A DNA stretch of 64,000 nt from an uncultured Ferrovum sp. (lineage in GTDB: Bacteria; Pseudomonadota; Gammaproteobacteria; Burkholderiales; Ferrovaceae). A model generated the notes under the pieces. That model saw only the letters and a list, made by a program, of their open reading frames with translations, made no database searches and was not told where the DNA came from. Numbering within the stretch: the stretch's first letter is position 1; every line of letters starts with the position of its first letter. Where the stretch lies: positions 1 to 64,000 of the forward strand of contig CAIVUX010000038.1 of the NCBI GenBank assembly GCA_903909215.1. The letters are read 5' to 3'. Of the stretch, positions 11,632 to 21,958 are shown one piece after another. A program made the position numbers and the translations under genes.

Positions 11632-12110
11632 GATTTAAGCTCCTTCAGCAACGCGTCTAATTTTTCTTCGGTCATAAAAGAATGCATGGTGTGATTGTTG
11701 ACGAGCAGCACCGGCGCATCGCCACAAGCGCCAAAGCATTGCCCCTCTTTAAGGCTAAATTCACCATCAGCAGTCACTTCATTAAAACCAATGCCCAGCT
11801 TCTTCTTTAAGCTTTCGCAGAAATGGTCGGCACCGGAGAGCGCGCAGGGCACGTTGGTGCATACGGTCAGCTTATGGCGCCCCATGGGCTTTAAGTTATA
11901 CATCTCATAGAAGCTTGCCACTTCAAACACGGCGATGGCGGGTAGTTCCAAATGTTCCGCCACGGAAGCCATCAGTTCGCGCGGCAACCAACCGTGCTGT
12001 TCTTGGGCAATGCGCAGCGCCGACATCACAGCCGAGCGTTTTTGATCCGCCGGATACTTGGCAATCTCGTGATCAATGCGTTGTATGGATTGAGGGCTTA
12101 AAAGACTCAC
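11628..12110 (-). CDS. nuoE: NADH-quinone oxidoreductase subunit E
   Basis: A 160-residue thioredoxin-fold [2Fe-2S] subunit of the NADH dehydrogenase module. The cluster cysteines are visible in [12 protein letters not shown] and [12 protein letters not shown]. It overlaps nuoD by four bases upstream and nuoF by four bases downstream. Length is normal. Confidence 0.97.
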   Translation of the reverse strand: MSLLSPQSIQRIDHEIAKYPADQKRSAVMSALRIAQEQHGWLPRELMASVAEHLELPAIAVFEVASFYEMYNLKPMGRHKLTVCTNVPCALSGADHFCESLKKKLGIGFNEVTADGEFSLKEGQCFGACGDAPVLLVNNHTMHSFMTEEKLDALLKELKS

Positions 12111-13369
12111 CGGTCCACCTCCCCAAACACGATGTCTTGGGTGCCAATAATGGCCACCACATCTGCCAGCATATGCCCACGGGACATTTCGTCTAATCCT
12201 GCTATATGGGCAAAACCTGGCGCGCGAATTTTTAAACGGTAGGGTTTGTTGGCTCCATCGGACAATAGATAAATGGAGAACTCACCCTTGGGCGCTTCGA
12301 TGGCGGAGAGCGCTTCACCTTCGGGCACATGCATGCCTTCTGTGAACAGTTTGAAGTGGTGAATCAGCTCTTCCATGTTTTCTTTCATGTTAAGGCGTGA
12401 AGGCGGAGCCACTTTGTGGTTGTCAGTAATCACGGGGCCTGGGTTATGACGCAGCCAATGCACGCATTGTTTAATAATGCGGTTGGATTGCCGAAACTCT
12501 TCCATACGCACCAAGTAACGATCGTAACAATCGCCCTCTTTGCCTACGGGAATATCGAAGTCCATGGCGCCATACACTTCGTAGGGTTGTTTTTTACGCA
12601 GATCCCATTCCACACCAGAGCCACGCAACATGGGGCCAGTGAACCCCAAAGACAGCGCGCGCTCAGGGCTCACCACACCGATACCCACGGTGCGCTGCTT
12701 CCAAATACGGTTGTCGGTGAGCAGCGTTTCGTAATCGTCCACGTAACCAGGAAAACGGTTGGTGAAATCTTCAATAAAATCGAGCAAGGAGCCTTGGCGG
12801 TTTTCATTCAACACGCGCGCCTTGTTGGCGGAGCGGCCTTTGCGGCCCTTATCAATTAAATGCTGGGGCATGCGCTCGGGCAAATCGCGGTACACACCAC
12901 CGGGGCGATAGTAGGCGGCATGCAGACGGGCGCCGGATACCGCTTCATAGCAATCCATCAAATCTTCACGTTCGCGGAAGGCGTACAGGAACATGGTCAT
13001 AGCCCCCACATCCAAGGCATGGGCGCCAATCCACAAGAGGTGATTCAAGATGCGGGTAATTTCATCAAACATCACGCGAATGTATTGCGCACGCAGCGGC
13101 ACGTCTACTTGCAATAGTTTTTCCACAGCCAACACGTAGCCATGCTCGTTACACATCATGGACACGTAGTCCAAACGGTCGAGGTAGGGTACGTTTTGTA
13201 AATAGGTGCGGGTTTCGGCGAGCTTTTCTGTGGCGCGGTGCAATAGACCAATATGTGGGTCGGCACGCTCAATCACTTCGCCATCCAACTCCAGAACCAA
13301 GCGCAACACGCCGTGAGCGGCGGGGTGCTGGGGACCAAAGTTCATGGTGTAGTTACGAATTTCAGCCAT
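12107..13369 (-). CDS. nuoD: NADH-quinone oxidoreductase subunit D
   Basis: A 420-residue 49-kDa-type subunit lining the quinone site, related to the large subunit of NiFe hydrogenases. Motifs include [15 protein letters not shown] near the N-terminus and the C-terminal [10 protein letters not shown] place the start at 13369 (MAEIRNYT) because GGAGA lies upstream and this matches the family N-terminus; an in-frame ATG at 13387 lacks a ribosome site. The start overlaps the nuoC end by 8 bp. Confidence 0.97.
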   Translation of the reverse strand: MAEIRNYTMNFGPQHPAAHGVLRLVLELDGEVIERADPHIGLLHRATEKLAETRTYLQNVPYLDRLDYVSMMCNEHGYVLAVEKLLQVDVPLRAQYIRVMFDEITRILNHLLWIGAHALDVGAMTMFLYAFREREDLMDCYEAVSGARLHAAYYRPGGVYRDLPERMPQHLIDKGRKGRSANKARVLNENRQGSLLDFIEDFTNRFPGYVDDYETLLTDNRIWKQRTVGIGVVSPERALSLGFTGPMLRGSGVEWDLRKKQPYEVYGAMDFDIPVGKEGDCYDRYLVRMEEFRQSNRIIKQCVHWLRHNPGPVITDNHKVAPPSRLNMKENMEELIHHFKLFTEGMHVPEGEALSAIEAPKGEFSIYLLSDGANKPYRLKIRAPGFAHIAGLDEMSRGHMLADVVAIIGTQDIVFGEVDR

Positions 13370-13967
13370 GAGATTCGGTGTCTCCATAGTTTTCAGGACG
13401 CAAGGTGCGCGGCGTTATTTCACGGGGCACGATGGAAACCGGTTGATAGACCACGCGCTTTTGCTCGGGGTCGTAACGCATTTCCACGTGACCGGAAATG
13501 GGAAAATCTTTGCGGAAAGGATGGCCCACAAAACCGTAGTCCGTAAGCAGACGGCGCAAATCGGGGTGTCCATCAAACACAATGCCAAATAAGTCGAAGG
13601 CTTCACGTTCAAACCAGTTGGCCACAGACCATACGTTTACCACGGTGCCCACTACCGGCATGGCATCATCTTCAGCAAACACTTTCACACGCAGACGTTG
13701 GTTATGGGTAATAGATAACAAATGAACAACCACGCAGAAACGTTTTCCAGTCCAGTGACCGCCACCTTTCCAGCCGGAATAATCCACACCGCACAAATCG
13801 ATGAGTTGCTCAAACTGCAAATTATCGCGCAACGCGTGCGCGGCTTGCGGCCAAGCATCGGCACGTACGGTAATGGTTAGTTCATTTAAAGCCTGATGCT
13901 GCGCAACCAACGCGTCGCCTAGGGCGGGAATCAGTTTTTCGGAGAGAGTATTGAGTGAGAGCGACAT
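13362..13967 (-). CDS. nuoC: NADH-quinone oxidoreductase subunit C
   Basis: A 201-residue 30-kDa-type subunit of the hydrophilic arm. The family signature ERETFDLFGI appears here as [20 protein letters not shown], followed by [12 protein letters not shown]. It packs against NuoD. NuoC and NuoD are separate genes, unlike the fused form in enterobacteria. It starts 2 bp after nuoB. Confidence 0.97.
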   Translation of the reverse strand: MSLSLNTLSEKLIPALGDALVAQHQALNELTITVRADAWPQAAHALRDNLQFEQLIDLCGVDYSGWKGGGHWTGKRFCVVVHLLSITHNQRLRVKVFAEDDAMPVVGTVVNVWSVANWFEREAFDLFGIVFDGHPDLRRLLTDYGFVGHPFRKDFPISGHVEMRYDPEQKRVVYQPVSIVPREITPRTLRPENYGDTESHG

Positions 13968-13969
13968 CT

Positions 13970-14452
13970 TTATGCCACCCGCGCGATGGTGGAGGTGCGG
14001 CGAATTTTTTGTTGCAACTGAATAATGCCATACAGCAACGCTTCAGCAGTGGGTGGACAGCCCGGCACATATACATCCACCGGTACCACGCGGTCGCAGC
14101 CGCGCACCACCGAATAAGAGTAGTGGTAATAACCACCGCCATTGGCGCAAGAGCCCATGGACAGCACCCAACGGGGTTCCGCCATTTGGTCGTACACCTT
14201 GCGCAGAGCAGGTGCCATCTTGTTGCATAAGGTGCCCGCCACAATCATCAGGTCCGACTGACGGGGGCTGGGACGAAACACAATACCGAAACGATCTAAG
14301 TCGTAACGCGCGGCACCGGCTTCCATCATTTCTACCGCACAACAGGCCAGCCCAAAGGTCATGGGCCAGAGTGAACCGGTGCGGGTCCAATTAATCACCG
14401 TATCAAGACTGGTGGTGACAAAACCTTCTTTGAGGATACCTTCAAGCGCCAT
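13970..14452 (-). CDS. nuoB: NADH-quinone oxidoreductase subunit B (N2 cluster)
   Basis: A 160-residue subunit holding the terminal [4Fe-4S] cluster N2 that reduces quinone. The tandem cysteines ([10 protein letters not shown]), GSCANGGG and the CPP motif ([11 protein letters not shown]) are all present. The ATG at 14452 ([11 protein letters not shown]) has GGAG six bases upstream and matches the family N-terminus; a GTG four codons earlier is less likely. It lies 30 bp after nuoA. Confidence 0.97.
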   Translation of the reverse strand: MALEGILKEGFVTTSLDTVINWTRTGSLWPMTFGLACCAVEMMEAGAARYDLDRFGIVFRPSPRQSDLMIVAGTLCNKMAPALRKVYDQMAEPRWVLSMGSCANGGGYYHYSYSVVRGCDRVVPVDVYVPGCPPTAEALLYGIIQLQQKIRRTSTIARVA

Positions 14453-14482
14453 GAGCTGCTCCACGCATTGCTGTGTTCAAAA

Positions 14483-14839
14483 TTAGTCCCATTCCAAGGC
14501 CCCTTTTACCCATTCGTAAACGAAGCCCACCACCAAGATCCCTAAGAAGATCATCATGGCCACAAAGCCAAACAGACCCACCTCTTTTAGCACCACGGCC
14601 CAGGGGAATAAAAAGGCAATTTCGAGATCGAAGAGAATGAACAGGATGGCCACTAAGTAATAGCGCACATCAAAACGCATGCGGGCGTCTTCAAAGGCTT
14701 CGAAGCCGCATTCGTAGGGGGAATTTTTTTGCGGGTCGGGACGACGGGGGCCCAGTATCCAGCCCAATAAAGGAGCAATGACTCCCACGCCGAGGCCCAC
14801 GAGGATGAATAGTAATACCGCTAAATAATTTTGAACCAT
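14483..14839 (-). CDS. nuoA: NADH-quinone oxidoreductase subunit A
   Basis: A 118-residue membrane subunit with three transmembrane helices and the conserved [20 protein letters not shown] loop beside the quinone channel. It is the first gene of the nuo series. A tRNA-Leu gene ends 20 bp upstream, so the nuo transcript probably includes or borders processed tRNA. Confidence 0.97.
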   Translation of the reverse strand: MVQNYLAVLLFILVGLGVGVIAPLLGWILGPRRPDPQKNSPYECGFEAFEDARMRFDVRYYLVAILFILFDLEIAFLFPWAVVLKEVGLFGFVAMMIFLGILVVGFVYEWVKGALEWD

Positions 14840-14859
14840 TGCACTCTCGCAAAGTTACA

Positions 14860-14944
14860 TGGTGCCGATGAGCAGACTCGAACTGCTACGGCTTTCGCCA
14901 CCGCCCCCTCAAGACGGCGTGTCTACCAATTTCACCACATCGGC
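14860..14944 (-). tRNA. tRNA-Leu (anticodon GAG)
   Basis: The minus strand reads GCCGATGTGGTGAAATTGG at the 5' end and CATCGGCACCA at the 3' end, giving a seven-base acceptor stem and an encoded CCA. The anticodon stem CCGTC/GGCGG encloses TTGAGGG, so the anticodon is GAG. A long variable arm (GGTGGCGAAAGCC) and the T loop GTTCGAGTC are present. At 85 nt it has the class II length expected for leucine. It lies between secG and nuoA on the same strand. Confidence 0.95.
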
Positions 14945-14995
14945 ATAACTTCCAGATGCGCCGGGAACAAACAGCACCCCGACATCAACAAGTCA

Positions 14996-15334
14996 CTACT
15001 TCGGTATTTCCGAAGATTTTGAGTCTGGAGCGGCAGGCACTCCGGGCGCCACGGCGGGCGTCTTAACCTCAGTTTGCTGCATAACACTGGAAACTTTTGA
15101 GCTGTGGCCTGAAAAATAGGTCAACAGTAAGCTGGTAGAAAAAAATACGGCGGCCAAAATGGCGGTGGTGCGGCTTAAAAAGTTGGAAGCGCCCGACGAG
15201 CCAAACAGGCCGCCTGCAGAACCGCTGCCGAAAGCAGCGCCCATATCGGCCCCTTTGCCGTGTTGCAGCAACACAAGGCCGATGACGGCCACCGCAGCCA
15301 ACACATGTACTAACCACACACCGTTTTCTAACAT
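14996..15334 (-). CDS. secG: Preprotein translocase subunit SecG
   Basis: A 112-residue inner-membrane protein with two transmembrane helices flanking LLQHGKGADMGAAFGSG, the SecG signature; it assists SecYE in protein export. The C-terminal part is rich in Ala, Pro and Lys and poorly conserved, as usual. It lies 20 bp after tpiA and upstream of tRNA-Leu, the order commonly seen in betaproteobacteria. Confidence 0.95.
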   Translation of the reverse strand: MLENGVWLVHVLAAVAVIGLVLLQHGKGADMGAAFGSGSAGGLFGSSGASNFLSRTTAILAAVFFSTSLLLTYFSGHSSKVSSVMQQTEVKTPAVAPGVPAAPDSKSSEIPK

Positions 15335-15354
15335 TCCGTAATTTCCTAACTAAA

Positions 15355-16113
15355 TCAAGCTGTTGCAGCAGCTCGACCAATATCCATAAAGTCATTTGCC
15401 ACAAGAGACGCTCCACCTACCAGCGCGCCATCCACATCGGGCAACCTCATCAATTCTAACGCGTTACTGGGCTTCACGCTACCACCATAGAGGATTTGTA
15501 TGCCCGCCCCCACCACCCAATCGCTGCTGGACACCCGGGAGCGCAAAGCCGCATGCACTTCTTGGGCCTGTTCCGGGGTGGCGCTTTTGCCCGACCCAAT
15601 GGCCCAAATAGGCTCATAGGCCAACACCGCATTGGCCAGGCGATGCACGCCCACTCCTTGAATAACGGCATCCAGCTGGCGAAACACCACTTGCAGGGTT
15701 TCTCCCCGTTCACGCTCGTCTAAGGTTTCGCCCACACAAACAATTGGGGTCAGCCCCCCCGCGATGGCGGCACTGGCTTTGGCGGCCACTCTTTGGTCTG
15801 ATTCTAGATGTCGAGCCCGTCGCTCAGAATGTCCGGTGATCACATAGCGACAGCCCGCTTCTTGCAGCATGGCTACAGATACTTCGCCCGTAAAAGGCCC
15901 GTTTTCTTCTTCGCTGACGTCTTGGCCCCCCCAGGCACAGGGCGAACCACTTAACAGAGTTTGGGTTTGAAACAGATAGGGCGCTGGAACCAACACTGCC
16001 ATGGCTACAGATTCTAGAGTGGCGGCGCCACAGGCCAGCGCTTTCAATAAAGCGGGATTACCGCCTAAGGAACCTTGCATTTTCCAGTTCCCCGCCACCA
16101 ACTTGACACGCAT
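15355..16113 (-). CDS. tpiA: Triosephosphate isomerase
   Basis: A 252-residue TIM-barrel enzyme interconverting dihydroxyacetone phosphate and glyceraldehyde 3-phosphate. Catalytic parts are visible: GNWKM near residue 8 (lysine), GHSERR (histidine), YEPIWAIGSG (glutamate and loop 6) and the phosphate-binding GGSV. It starts only 15 bp after pstB on the same strand, so it may be read through from the phosphate transporter operon. Confidence 0.97.
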   Translation of the reverse strand: MRVKLVAGNWKMQGSLGGNPALLKALACGAATLESVAMAVLVPAPYLFQTQTLLSGSPCAWGGQDVSEEENGPFTGEVSVAMLQEAGCRYVITGHSERRARHLESDQRVAAKASAAIAGGLTPIVCVGETLDERERGETLQVVFRQLDAVIQGVGVHRLANAVLAYEPIWAIGSGKSATPEQAQEVHAALRSRVSSSDWVVGAGIQILYGGSVKPSNALELMRLPDVDGALVGGASLVANDFMDIGRAAATA

Positions 16114-16128
16114 ACTGCCCCCGATAAA

Positions 16129-16911
16129 TTAACCGAACTTGCCGGTAATGTAGTCTTCGGTGGCCTTTTGGTTGGGTTTGGTGAAAATTTTGTCGGTTTG
16201 GTCAAACTCGATCAATTCGCCCAAATACATGTACGCCGTGAAATCCGACACCCGGGCCGCCTGTTGCATATTATGCGTCACGATGACCACGGTGTAATCA
16301 GTTTTAATTTCGTGGATTAATTCTTCGATGTGGGCGGTAGAGATGGGGTCCAGGGCCGAACAGGGTTCGTCCAACAAAATTACTTCCGGCTTAATGGCGA
16401 TGGAGCGGGCAATGCATAAGCGTTGTTGTTGCCCACCGGAAAGACCGTTGCCGCTTTGCTTCAGTTTGTCTTTTACTTCATTCCACAGCGCGGCTTTGGT
16501 CAGCGCCCATTCCACGCGCTCATCCATTTCGCTGCTTTTAAGGTTTTCATACAGCTTCACCCCAAAGGCAATGTTGTCGTAGATGGACATGGGGAACGGT
16601 GTGGGTTTCTGAAACACCATGCCCACACGGGCACGCAACATGGTGGGGTCGCTTTTGCTGTGCAACACGTTCTTGCCGTCCAGCAAAATTTTTCCGGTGG
16701 CACGATTTTGTGGATACAGATCATGCAAGCGGTTAAAGGTGCGCAATAAGGTGGATTTGCCGCAACCCGAAGGTCCGATAAACGCAGTCACCTTATTGGA
16801 CTGAATATCCATGGAGACATTCTTAATGGCGTGAAATTTACCGTAGTAAAAATTAAGGTCGCGCACCACTAAGACTAGGTTGGGGTCAGCAGGTTGATTT
16901 TGAGCATTCAT
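16129..16911 (-). CDS. pstB: Phosphate ABC transporter ATP-binding protein
   Basis: A 260-residue ATPase of the high-affinity phosphate importer. Walker [12 protein letters not shown] signature LSGGQQQR and Walker [13 protein letters not shown] are intact, and the protein ends GKFG as typical PstB does. It energises the PstC/PstA channel. It is 15 bp from pstA. No phoU follows; tpiA does. Confidence 0.97.
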   Translation of the reverse strand: MNAQNQPADPNLVLVVRDLNFYYGKFHAIKNVSMDIQSNKVTAFIGPSGCGKSTLLRTFNRLHDLYPQNRATGKILLDGKNVLHSKSDPTMLRARVGMVFQKPTPFPMSIYDNIAFGVKLYENLKSSEMDERVEWALTKAALWNEVKDKLKQSGNGLSGGQQQRLCIARSIAIKPEVILLDEPCSALDPISTAHIEELIHEIKTDYTVVIVTHNMQQAARVSDFTAYMYLGELIEFDQTDKIFTKPNQKATEDYITGKFG

Positions 16912-16926
16912 AGCGTTTGCCTTGGG

Positions 16927-17787
16927 CTATTTTGATTGTTGAGTGAACATGACGCGCGCCAGAATATTAAGCCCCAGCACGCTTAGGGTAATGAGAATGG
17001 CACCACCCCAAGCAATGCGATGCCAATCGGCATAGGGGCTCATGGCGAATTGGAAAATCACCGCGGGTAAGTTGGCCATGGGCGCGTTCATATTAGAAGA
17101 CGTAAATTGATTGTTGAGCGCAGTAAACAAGAGCGGTGCTGTTTCGCCACTAATACGCGCCACAGCCAGCAACACACCGGTGGCAATGCCCGAACGTGCC
17201 GCGCGGTAGCTGATCATGGTAATCATTTTCCACTTCGGCGCCCCTAACGCTACCGCTGCTTCGCGCAAACTGTCCGGCACCAACTTCAGCATATCGTCCG
17301 TGGTATGCACCACCACTGGAATCACAATCAACGACAAAGCCAAAGCACCCGCAAATCCTGAAAAATGCCCCACTTGAGCCACGTACACGGTATAGACAAA
17401 CAGACCTAACACAATGGAAGGAGCGCTTAATAAAATGTCGTTCACAAAACGGGTGGCGGAAGACAGCCAACTGTGACGGCCATACTCGGCCAAATAGGTG
17501 CCCGCCAAGATGCCGATGGGAGTGCCAATAATGGTGGCCGTACCTGCCATCAGAATGCTGCCCAAAATGGCGTTGAACAAACCGCCATCACTGCCCGGCG
17601 GGGGAGTGGCTTTTGACAACAAGGTCCAGTTGATGGCCTCGATGCCGTTAATGGTGAGCGTGAATAAAATCCACACCAACCAAAACAATCCAAAAACCAT
17701 ACCGGCCATGGACAGCGCCATGCTGATTTTGTTTTTGCGCTTGCGTGCTTTATAAATCTTGAGCGCGGCTCTGGTTGTTTTTTGCAT
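16927..17787 (-). CDS. pstA: Phosphate ABC transporter permease PstA
   Basis: A 286-residue membrane permease with about six transmembrane helices. The ABC-permease coupling loop is [14 protein letters not shown], preceding [21 protein letters not shown]. It pairs with PstC to form the phosphate channel. Its start overlaps the pstC stop by one base, indicating tight translational coupling. Confidence 0.97.
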   Translation of the reverse strand: MQKTTRAALKIYKARKRKNKISMALSMAGMVFGLFWLVWILFTLTINGIEAINWTLLSKATPPPGSDGGLFNAILGSILMAGTATIIGTPIGILAGTYLAEYGRHSWLSSATRFVNDILLSAPSIVLGLFVYTVYVAQVGHFSGFAGALALSLIVIPVVVHTTDDMLKLVPDSLREAAVALGAPKWKMITMISYRAARSGIATGVLLAVARISGETAPLLFTALNNQFTSSNMNAPMANLPAVIFQFAMSPYADWHRIAWGGAILITLSVLGLNILARVMFTQQSK

Positions 17788-18824
17788 TAGCTGGCCGCTC
17801 CTTCCATACGCCCCAAACGCAGCAACATCATCTTAGCAATGGCCAACACGATGGTGGTGATGAGGAAAAGGATTAAGCCCAGCTCAATTAAAGATGAAGT
17901 GTACAAATCACCCACCGCCTCAGAAAATTCGTTGGCTAATGAGGAAGCAATACTATTGCCCGGGGCCAACAGCGAGGTGCTGAATCTTTGCGCATTACCA
18001 ATCACGAAGGTCACGGCCATGGTTTCGCCTAGCGCGCGGCCTAACCCCAACATAATGCCGCCCACTACTCCGGTTTTTGTGTATGGCAACACCACTTTCC
18101 ACACCACTTCCCAGGTGGTGGCCCCCAAACCGTAAGCGGATTCTTTCAGCACCGCAGGAACCAACTCAAACACATCGCGCATCACCGCTGAAATAAAAGG
18201 AATCACCATGATGGCCAAAATAATACCGGCGGTGAGCATGCCAATCCCCATGGGTGGGCCTTGGAACAGAGCCCCGATACCGGGAATATTCCCCAGCGTG
18301 CCAATGATTAACGGCTGCACATATTCGGAGAATACAGGAGTGAATACAAACAACCCCCACATACCGTAAATAATACTGGGAATAGCGGCCAATAACTCAA
18401 TAGCGGTACCCAAGGGTCGCTTTAACCAATTGGGCGCCATTTCGGTTAAGAACACCGCAATGCCAAAACTAATGGGCACCGCAATCAGCATGGCAATGAG
18501 CGAACTGACTAAGGTGCCGTAAATAGGAATCATGGCGCCGAATTGCTCGCGCACCGGATCCCAATCGTCGGAGAACAGAAAACCAAAACCAAACGCCTTG
18601 AGTGAGGGCATGCTGGTAATGACCAGTGAAATTAAAATAGCGATTAAGGTGGCCAACACCAGAAAGGCAAAAAAGCGCGTGACATTTTCAAAAATAATAT
18701 CACCCAACTGATACAACCGCTCCTTGGGAGAGCGGTTGACCGGTTGTTGTGGGCTTTTTTGATCGTGATTCGTCATCTTGTCGGTCTTAGCTGCTTGATG
18801 AAACGGAATGATCACTGCATCCAT
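17787..18824 (-). CDS. pstC: Phosphate ABC transporter permease PstC
   Basis: A permease of up to 345 residues with six or so transmembrane helices. The coupling loop is [17 protein letters not shown], followed by [19 protein letters not shown]. The start is uncertain: the ATG at 18824 is closest to pstS, but an ATG at 18776 (MTNHDQKS) is also possible; neither has a good ribosome site. Partner of PstA. Second gene of the pstSCAB operon. Confidence 0.95.
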   Translation of the reverse strand: MDAVIIPFHQAAKTDKMTNHDQKSPQQPVNRSPKERLYQLGDIIFENVTRFFAFLVLATLIAILISLVITSMPSLKAFGFGFLFSDDWDPVREQFGAMIPIYGTLVSSLIAMLIAVPISFGIAVFLTEMAPNWLKRPLGTAIELLAAIPSIIYGMWGLFVFTPVFSEYVQPLIIGTLGNIPGIGALFQGPPMGIGMLTAGIILAIMVIPFISAVMRDVFELVPAVLKESAYGLGATTWEVVWKVVLPYTKTGVVGGIMLGLGRALGETMAVTFVIGNAQRFSTSLLAPGNSIASSLANEFSEAVGDLYTSSLIELGLILFLITTIVLAIAKMMLLRLGRMEGAAS

Positions 18825-18846
18825 TGGTATCAGCCATTATGCGCTA

Positions 18847-19887
18847 TTAATAAACAGGTTTTCCGGCGGCATCTTTAATCTGGCTTTTCCATGAATTAAT
18901 CACCAAAGCCGTTACAGCAGCAGGCATGGGGATGTAATCCAACTCAAGAGCAGATTTAGAACCATTCTTGTATGCCCACTCAAAGAAGTTTAATGCGGCT
19001 TTGGCATTTTCAGGTTTGTCTTGCACTTTTTGCATCAAAATAAAGCTGGCGCCGGTAATGGGCCAGCTGTCCTTACCGGGTTCATCGGTCAAGATTTCGT
19101 AGAAACCCAATTCTGCTTTCCAGCTGCCGTTGGCTGCAGCGGCACCAAAGGTTTTGTCATCGGGACCTACGAATTGACCGTCTTTGTTCTTCATTTGCGC
19201 GTAGGTCATTTTATTTTGCAGCGCATAAGCATATTCCACATAACCAATGGCGCCGGCTTGTTGGGTGACGTAAGAGGCCACGCCTTCGTTGCCCTTGCCG
19301 TTAATACCCACAGGCCATTTCACTGAAGTGTCGCTGCCAGGACCCGCCTTCCAATCGCTGCTGACTTTGGAGAGGTAGTTGGTGAAAACGAATGTGGTGC
19401 CTGAACCATCAGAACGGGCCACCACCACGATGTCTTGGTTGGGTAAGGTTAGGCCTTTGTTGATTTCTACAATGGCGGCATCATTCCACTTCTTGATTTT
19501 TCCTAAGTAAATGTTGGCCAGTACAGCGCCGGTCAATTTAAGGGCGCCCGGTTTAATGCCTTCCAAGTGAACCACAGGAACCACACCACCAATAATCATG
19601 GGCCATTGCACCAGGTTGTCTTTATCCAATTCTTCTTTGGTAAGGGGCTTGTCTGAGGCACCAAAGTCCACGGTCTTGGCTTTAATTTGTTTAATACCGC
19701 CGCCAGAGCCAATGGATTGGTAATTCAAGCCGTTGCCGGAGCTGGCCTTATAGGCTTCTGCCCATTTGGCGTAGATTGGGTAGGGAAAAGTAGCGCCGGC
19801 GCCGGTGATGTCGATGGCTTGCGCCATTCCGGACAATCCGACTGCAGCCGCAACAACCAGTGATTTTGCTATACGGGACAAGGACAT
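18847..19887 (-). CDS. pstS: Phosphate-binding periplasmic protein PstS
   Basis: A 346-residue periplasmic phosphate receptor with a clear signal peptide (cleavage after about residue 24, GMAQA). The mature protein begins IDITGAGATFPYPIYAKW, and phosphate ligands are in SGGGIKQI and RSDGSGTTFVF. GGAGAG lies just upstream of the ATG. First gene of the pst operon, with a candidate Pho box upstream; expression should rise under phosphate limitation. Confidence 0.97.
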   Translation of the reverse strand: MSLSRIAKSLVVAAAVGLSGMAQAIDITGAGATFPYPIYAKWAEAYKASSGNGLNYQSIGSGGGIKQIKAKTVDFGASDKPLTKEELDKDNLVQWPMIIGGVVPVVHLEGIKPGALKLTGAVLANIYLGKIKKWNDAAIVEINKGLTLPNQDIVVVARSDGSGTTFVFTNYLSKVSSDWKAGPGSDTSVKWPVGINGKGNEGVASYVTQQAGAIGYVEYAYALQNKMTYAQMKNKDGQFVGPDDKTFGAAAANGSWKAELGFYEILTDEPGKDSWPITGASFILMQKVQDKPENAKAALNFFEWAYKNGSKSALELDYIPMPAAVTALVINSWKSQIKDAAGKPVY

Positions 19888-19937
19888 AAAATCTCTCCAG
19901 TGAAATTAAAAAGCAGGAATGACGATTTAATTCGCCT

Positions 19938-19971
19938 AGACTACCGACTCACTGTTGCGTATTTATGACAG
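19938..19971 (-). promoter_or_regulatory. Candidate Pho box and -10 for pstS
   Basis: On the minus strand CTGTCAT matches the PhoB half-site exactly, then AAAT, then a weak second half ACGCAAC. Ten bases later comes TAGTCT as a -10 element, the spacing typical of PhoB promoters. The site overlaps the ppx stop codon and ends about 66 bases before the pstS start. The second half-site is poor, so this is a candidate only. Confidence 0.5.
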
Positions 19972-21501
19972 TTTTATGGCACGGGGCTGACGGGGCAGTT
20001 GCGACACCGGTACTTGCTGTACTTTTAGACTTAGTCCTAAAGATTGCCAATGACGGATTTCTATTTCTAGGTTGGCTTGCGTAAGGGGGTTTTTAGAGAG
20101 CCAGGCTCCGCCAATATCCAAATCAAAACCCCGTGTTTTCATCATGAGGCGCAAACGGGGAGCAGGAATATGGCTGCGATCGCGGTGCATCAGGGCTGAC
20201 AAGCGCAGACATAACACCATCAGCCAGCCTTCGCGGCCCGTTACGCGCGGCGACACCTTGCCCAAGCGGCCGCGTTGGGCCTGCAAGATACCGGCAATCA
20301 TGGCTTGCTCGGGTTTTGAAAAGCCGGGCATGTCGGCGTGATCAATAATGTAAGCCGAATGCTTATGGTAGCTCGCGTGGGCAATGGAAATACCAATTTC
20401 ATGCATGGCCGCCGCCCACGCCAAATATTGGGCGTATTGGGCGTAGGTTTCCCGCGAGGCGGCTTGCTTAAACAACGACAAACAAAGCCCGGTGACCCGT
20501 CGAGATTGCGCCATATCTACTTGATATCGTTGGCAAAATTCATTAACTGTCACGGCACGAATATCACGATGCTCAAAGCGTCCTATCATTTCATAGAGCA
20601 CCCCCTCGCGCAGCCCGCTCTCGGTGGTGGCCATTTCCTTAATTCCTAAGGCTTTAAACACGGCACACATAATGGCCAACCCACCGGGCAGTACCGGCAA
20701 ACGGTCTGCACGCAGGCCCGCCAAGGTCAATTTTCGCGGATCGCCAGCATCAATCAGCCGTTCACGCAAAAAGGCCAAGCCCTCCGGCGTAATGCCGCGC
20801 CCGGCAAAACCGTTTTGTTCCAACATTTCCATAAGGGCTTTGGCGGTGCCCGACGAACCCACGGCATGACCCCACTGGCCCGCCTTGAAGCGTTGCATTA
20901 ATACTTGCAGCTCCGTGGCGGCCACCAATTCAGCGGCACGGAAATTTTTAGCCGTCACCTGACCCTCGGGAAAATGCCTAGAGGTAAACGTGACGCAACC
21001 CATGTACAAGCTTTCCATGACCAAGGGTTTAAACTGTCGGCCAATAATAAATTCTGTGGAGCCACCGCCAATATCCACCACCAAACGTCGATCGCTGGCA
21101 CGCGGCATGCTATGAGCCACGCCAATATAAATAAGGCGTGCCTCTTCATGGCCGGCAATAATTTCGATAGGCACACCCAGCACAGCCTGTGCCTGCTCTA
21201 AAAATCGTGGCGCGTTTTTGGCCACGCGCAGTGTGTTGGTGCCCACGGCACGAATGGAATCTGGCGGCAAACCGCGCAAGCGCTCACCAAAACGGCGCAA
21301 GCAGTCTAGGGCACGGTGCTGCGAGTCTTCGTCTAGGGTTTTATCTTCACGCAAGCCGGCGGCCAAACGAATTGTTTCTTTGAGTGAGTCCAATGCATAC
21401 AACTGACCATTGACGACGCGCGACACTTCCAGCCTAAAACTGTTAGAACCCAAATCAACGGCAGCAATAATGGAATGAGGCGTCAAGAAATAATTACTCA
21501 A
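19963..21501 (-). CDS. ppx: Exopolyphosphatase (Ppx/GppA family)
   Basis: An ASKHA-fold phosphatase that removes terminal phosphates from polyphosphate or acts on pppGpp. The nucleotide-fold motif AAVDLGSNSFRLEV is at the N-terminus, VVDIGGGSTEFI further on, with a C-terminal HD-like helical domain (HEIGISIAHASYHKH). The start is uncertain: I take TTG at 21501 (AAGG three bases upstream); TTG at 21486 is another option. The open frame extends further and would overlap dgkA. It sits directly upstream of pstS. Confidence 0.9.
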   Translation of the reverse strand: MSNYFLTPHSIIAAVDLGSNSFRLEVSRVVNGQLYALDSLKETIRLAAGLREDKTLDEDSQHRALDCLRRFGERLRGLPPDSIRAVGTNTLRVAKNAPRFLEQAQAVLGVPIEIIAGHEEARLIYIGVAHSMPRASDRRLVVDIGGGSTEFIIGRQFKPLVMESLYMGCVTFTSRHFPEGQVTAKNFRAAELVAATELQVLMQRFKAGQWGHAVGSSGTAKALMEMLEQNGFAGRGITPEGLAFLRERLIDAGDPRKLTLAGLRADRLPVLPGGLAIMCAVFKALGIKEMATTESGLREGVLYEMIGRFEHRDIRAVTVNEFCQRYQVDMAQSRRVTGLCLSLFKQAASRETYAQYAQYLAWAAAMHEIGISIAHASYHKHSAYIIDHADMPGFSKPEQAMIAGILQAQRGRLGKVSPRVTGREGWLMVLCLRLSALMHRDRSHIPAPRLRLMMKTRGFDLDIGGAWLSKNPLTQANLEIEIRHWQSLGLSLKVQQVPVSQLPRQPRAIKLS

Positions 21502-21568
21502 AGGCCTTACTGTAACAAAAAATCCCGTACAGGTGCAGCGCAATATCGGCTGGTGTGAGAGGCTTATG

Positions 21569-21958
21569 TTAAAAGAACAGAATGAGCACCCAAGTAACCG
21601 CCACATTAATTAGGCTTACCAAAACTGCGGCACTGCCAATGTCTTTGGCACGCTTGGCCAAGTTATGGTCTTCTAATGAGATGCGATCCACGGTGGCTTC
21701 AATGGCAGAATTTAGAAGTTCTACCAACAGCACCAGAAGAATGCTGCTCACCATAAGGCCATGCCCAACACCCGTGGTGCTTATAAAAAAAGACACCGGA
21801 ATCAGTACGACCGAAAGCGTCACTTCCTGACGAAACGCGCTTTCGTGACGGTAAGCCACCCGAAAGCCGCTAATGGAGTAGCCTAAGGCATTCAGCACAC
21901 GACGAATGCCTGTTTTGCCCTTATGCGGGCTTTCAGAGTGAATGGGGTTTGTACTCAT
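21569..21958 (-). CDS. dgkA: Diacylglycerol kinase (DgkA, membrane)
   Basis: A 129-residue integral membrane kinase with three transmembrane helices that phosphorylates diacylglycerol to phosphatidic acid. The signature ELLNSAIEATVDRIS holds the catalytic glutamate, followed by AKDIGSAAVLVSL. Its start overlaps the upstream glycosyltransferase gene by 26 bp, so they are co-transcribed. In this neighbourhood it could return diacylglycerol, released from phospholipid, to phospholipid synthesis (inference). Confidence 0.95.
   Translation of the reverse strand: MSTNPIHSESPHKGKTGIRRVLNALGYSISGFRVAYRHESAFRQEVTLSVVLIPVSFFISTTGVGHGLMVSSILLVLLVELLNSAIEATVDRISLEDHNLAKRAKDIGSAAVLVSLINVAVTWVLILFF

Noticed and set aside
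15744-15760. Near-match ATTGGGGTCAGCCCCCC in tpiA
   Set aside because: The centre lacks GACCCC, and the residues GGLTPIVCVGETL are conserved in triosephosphate isomerases, so it is ordinary coding sequence.
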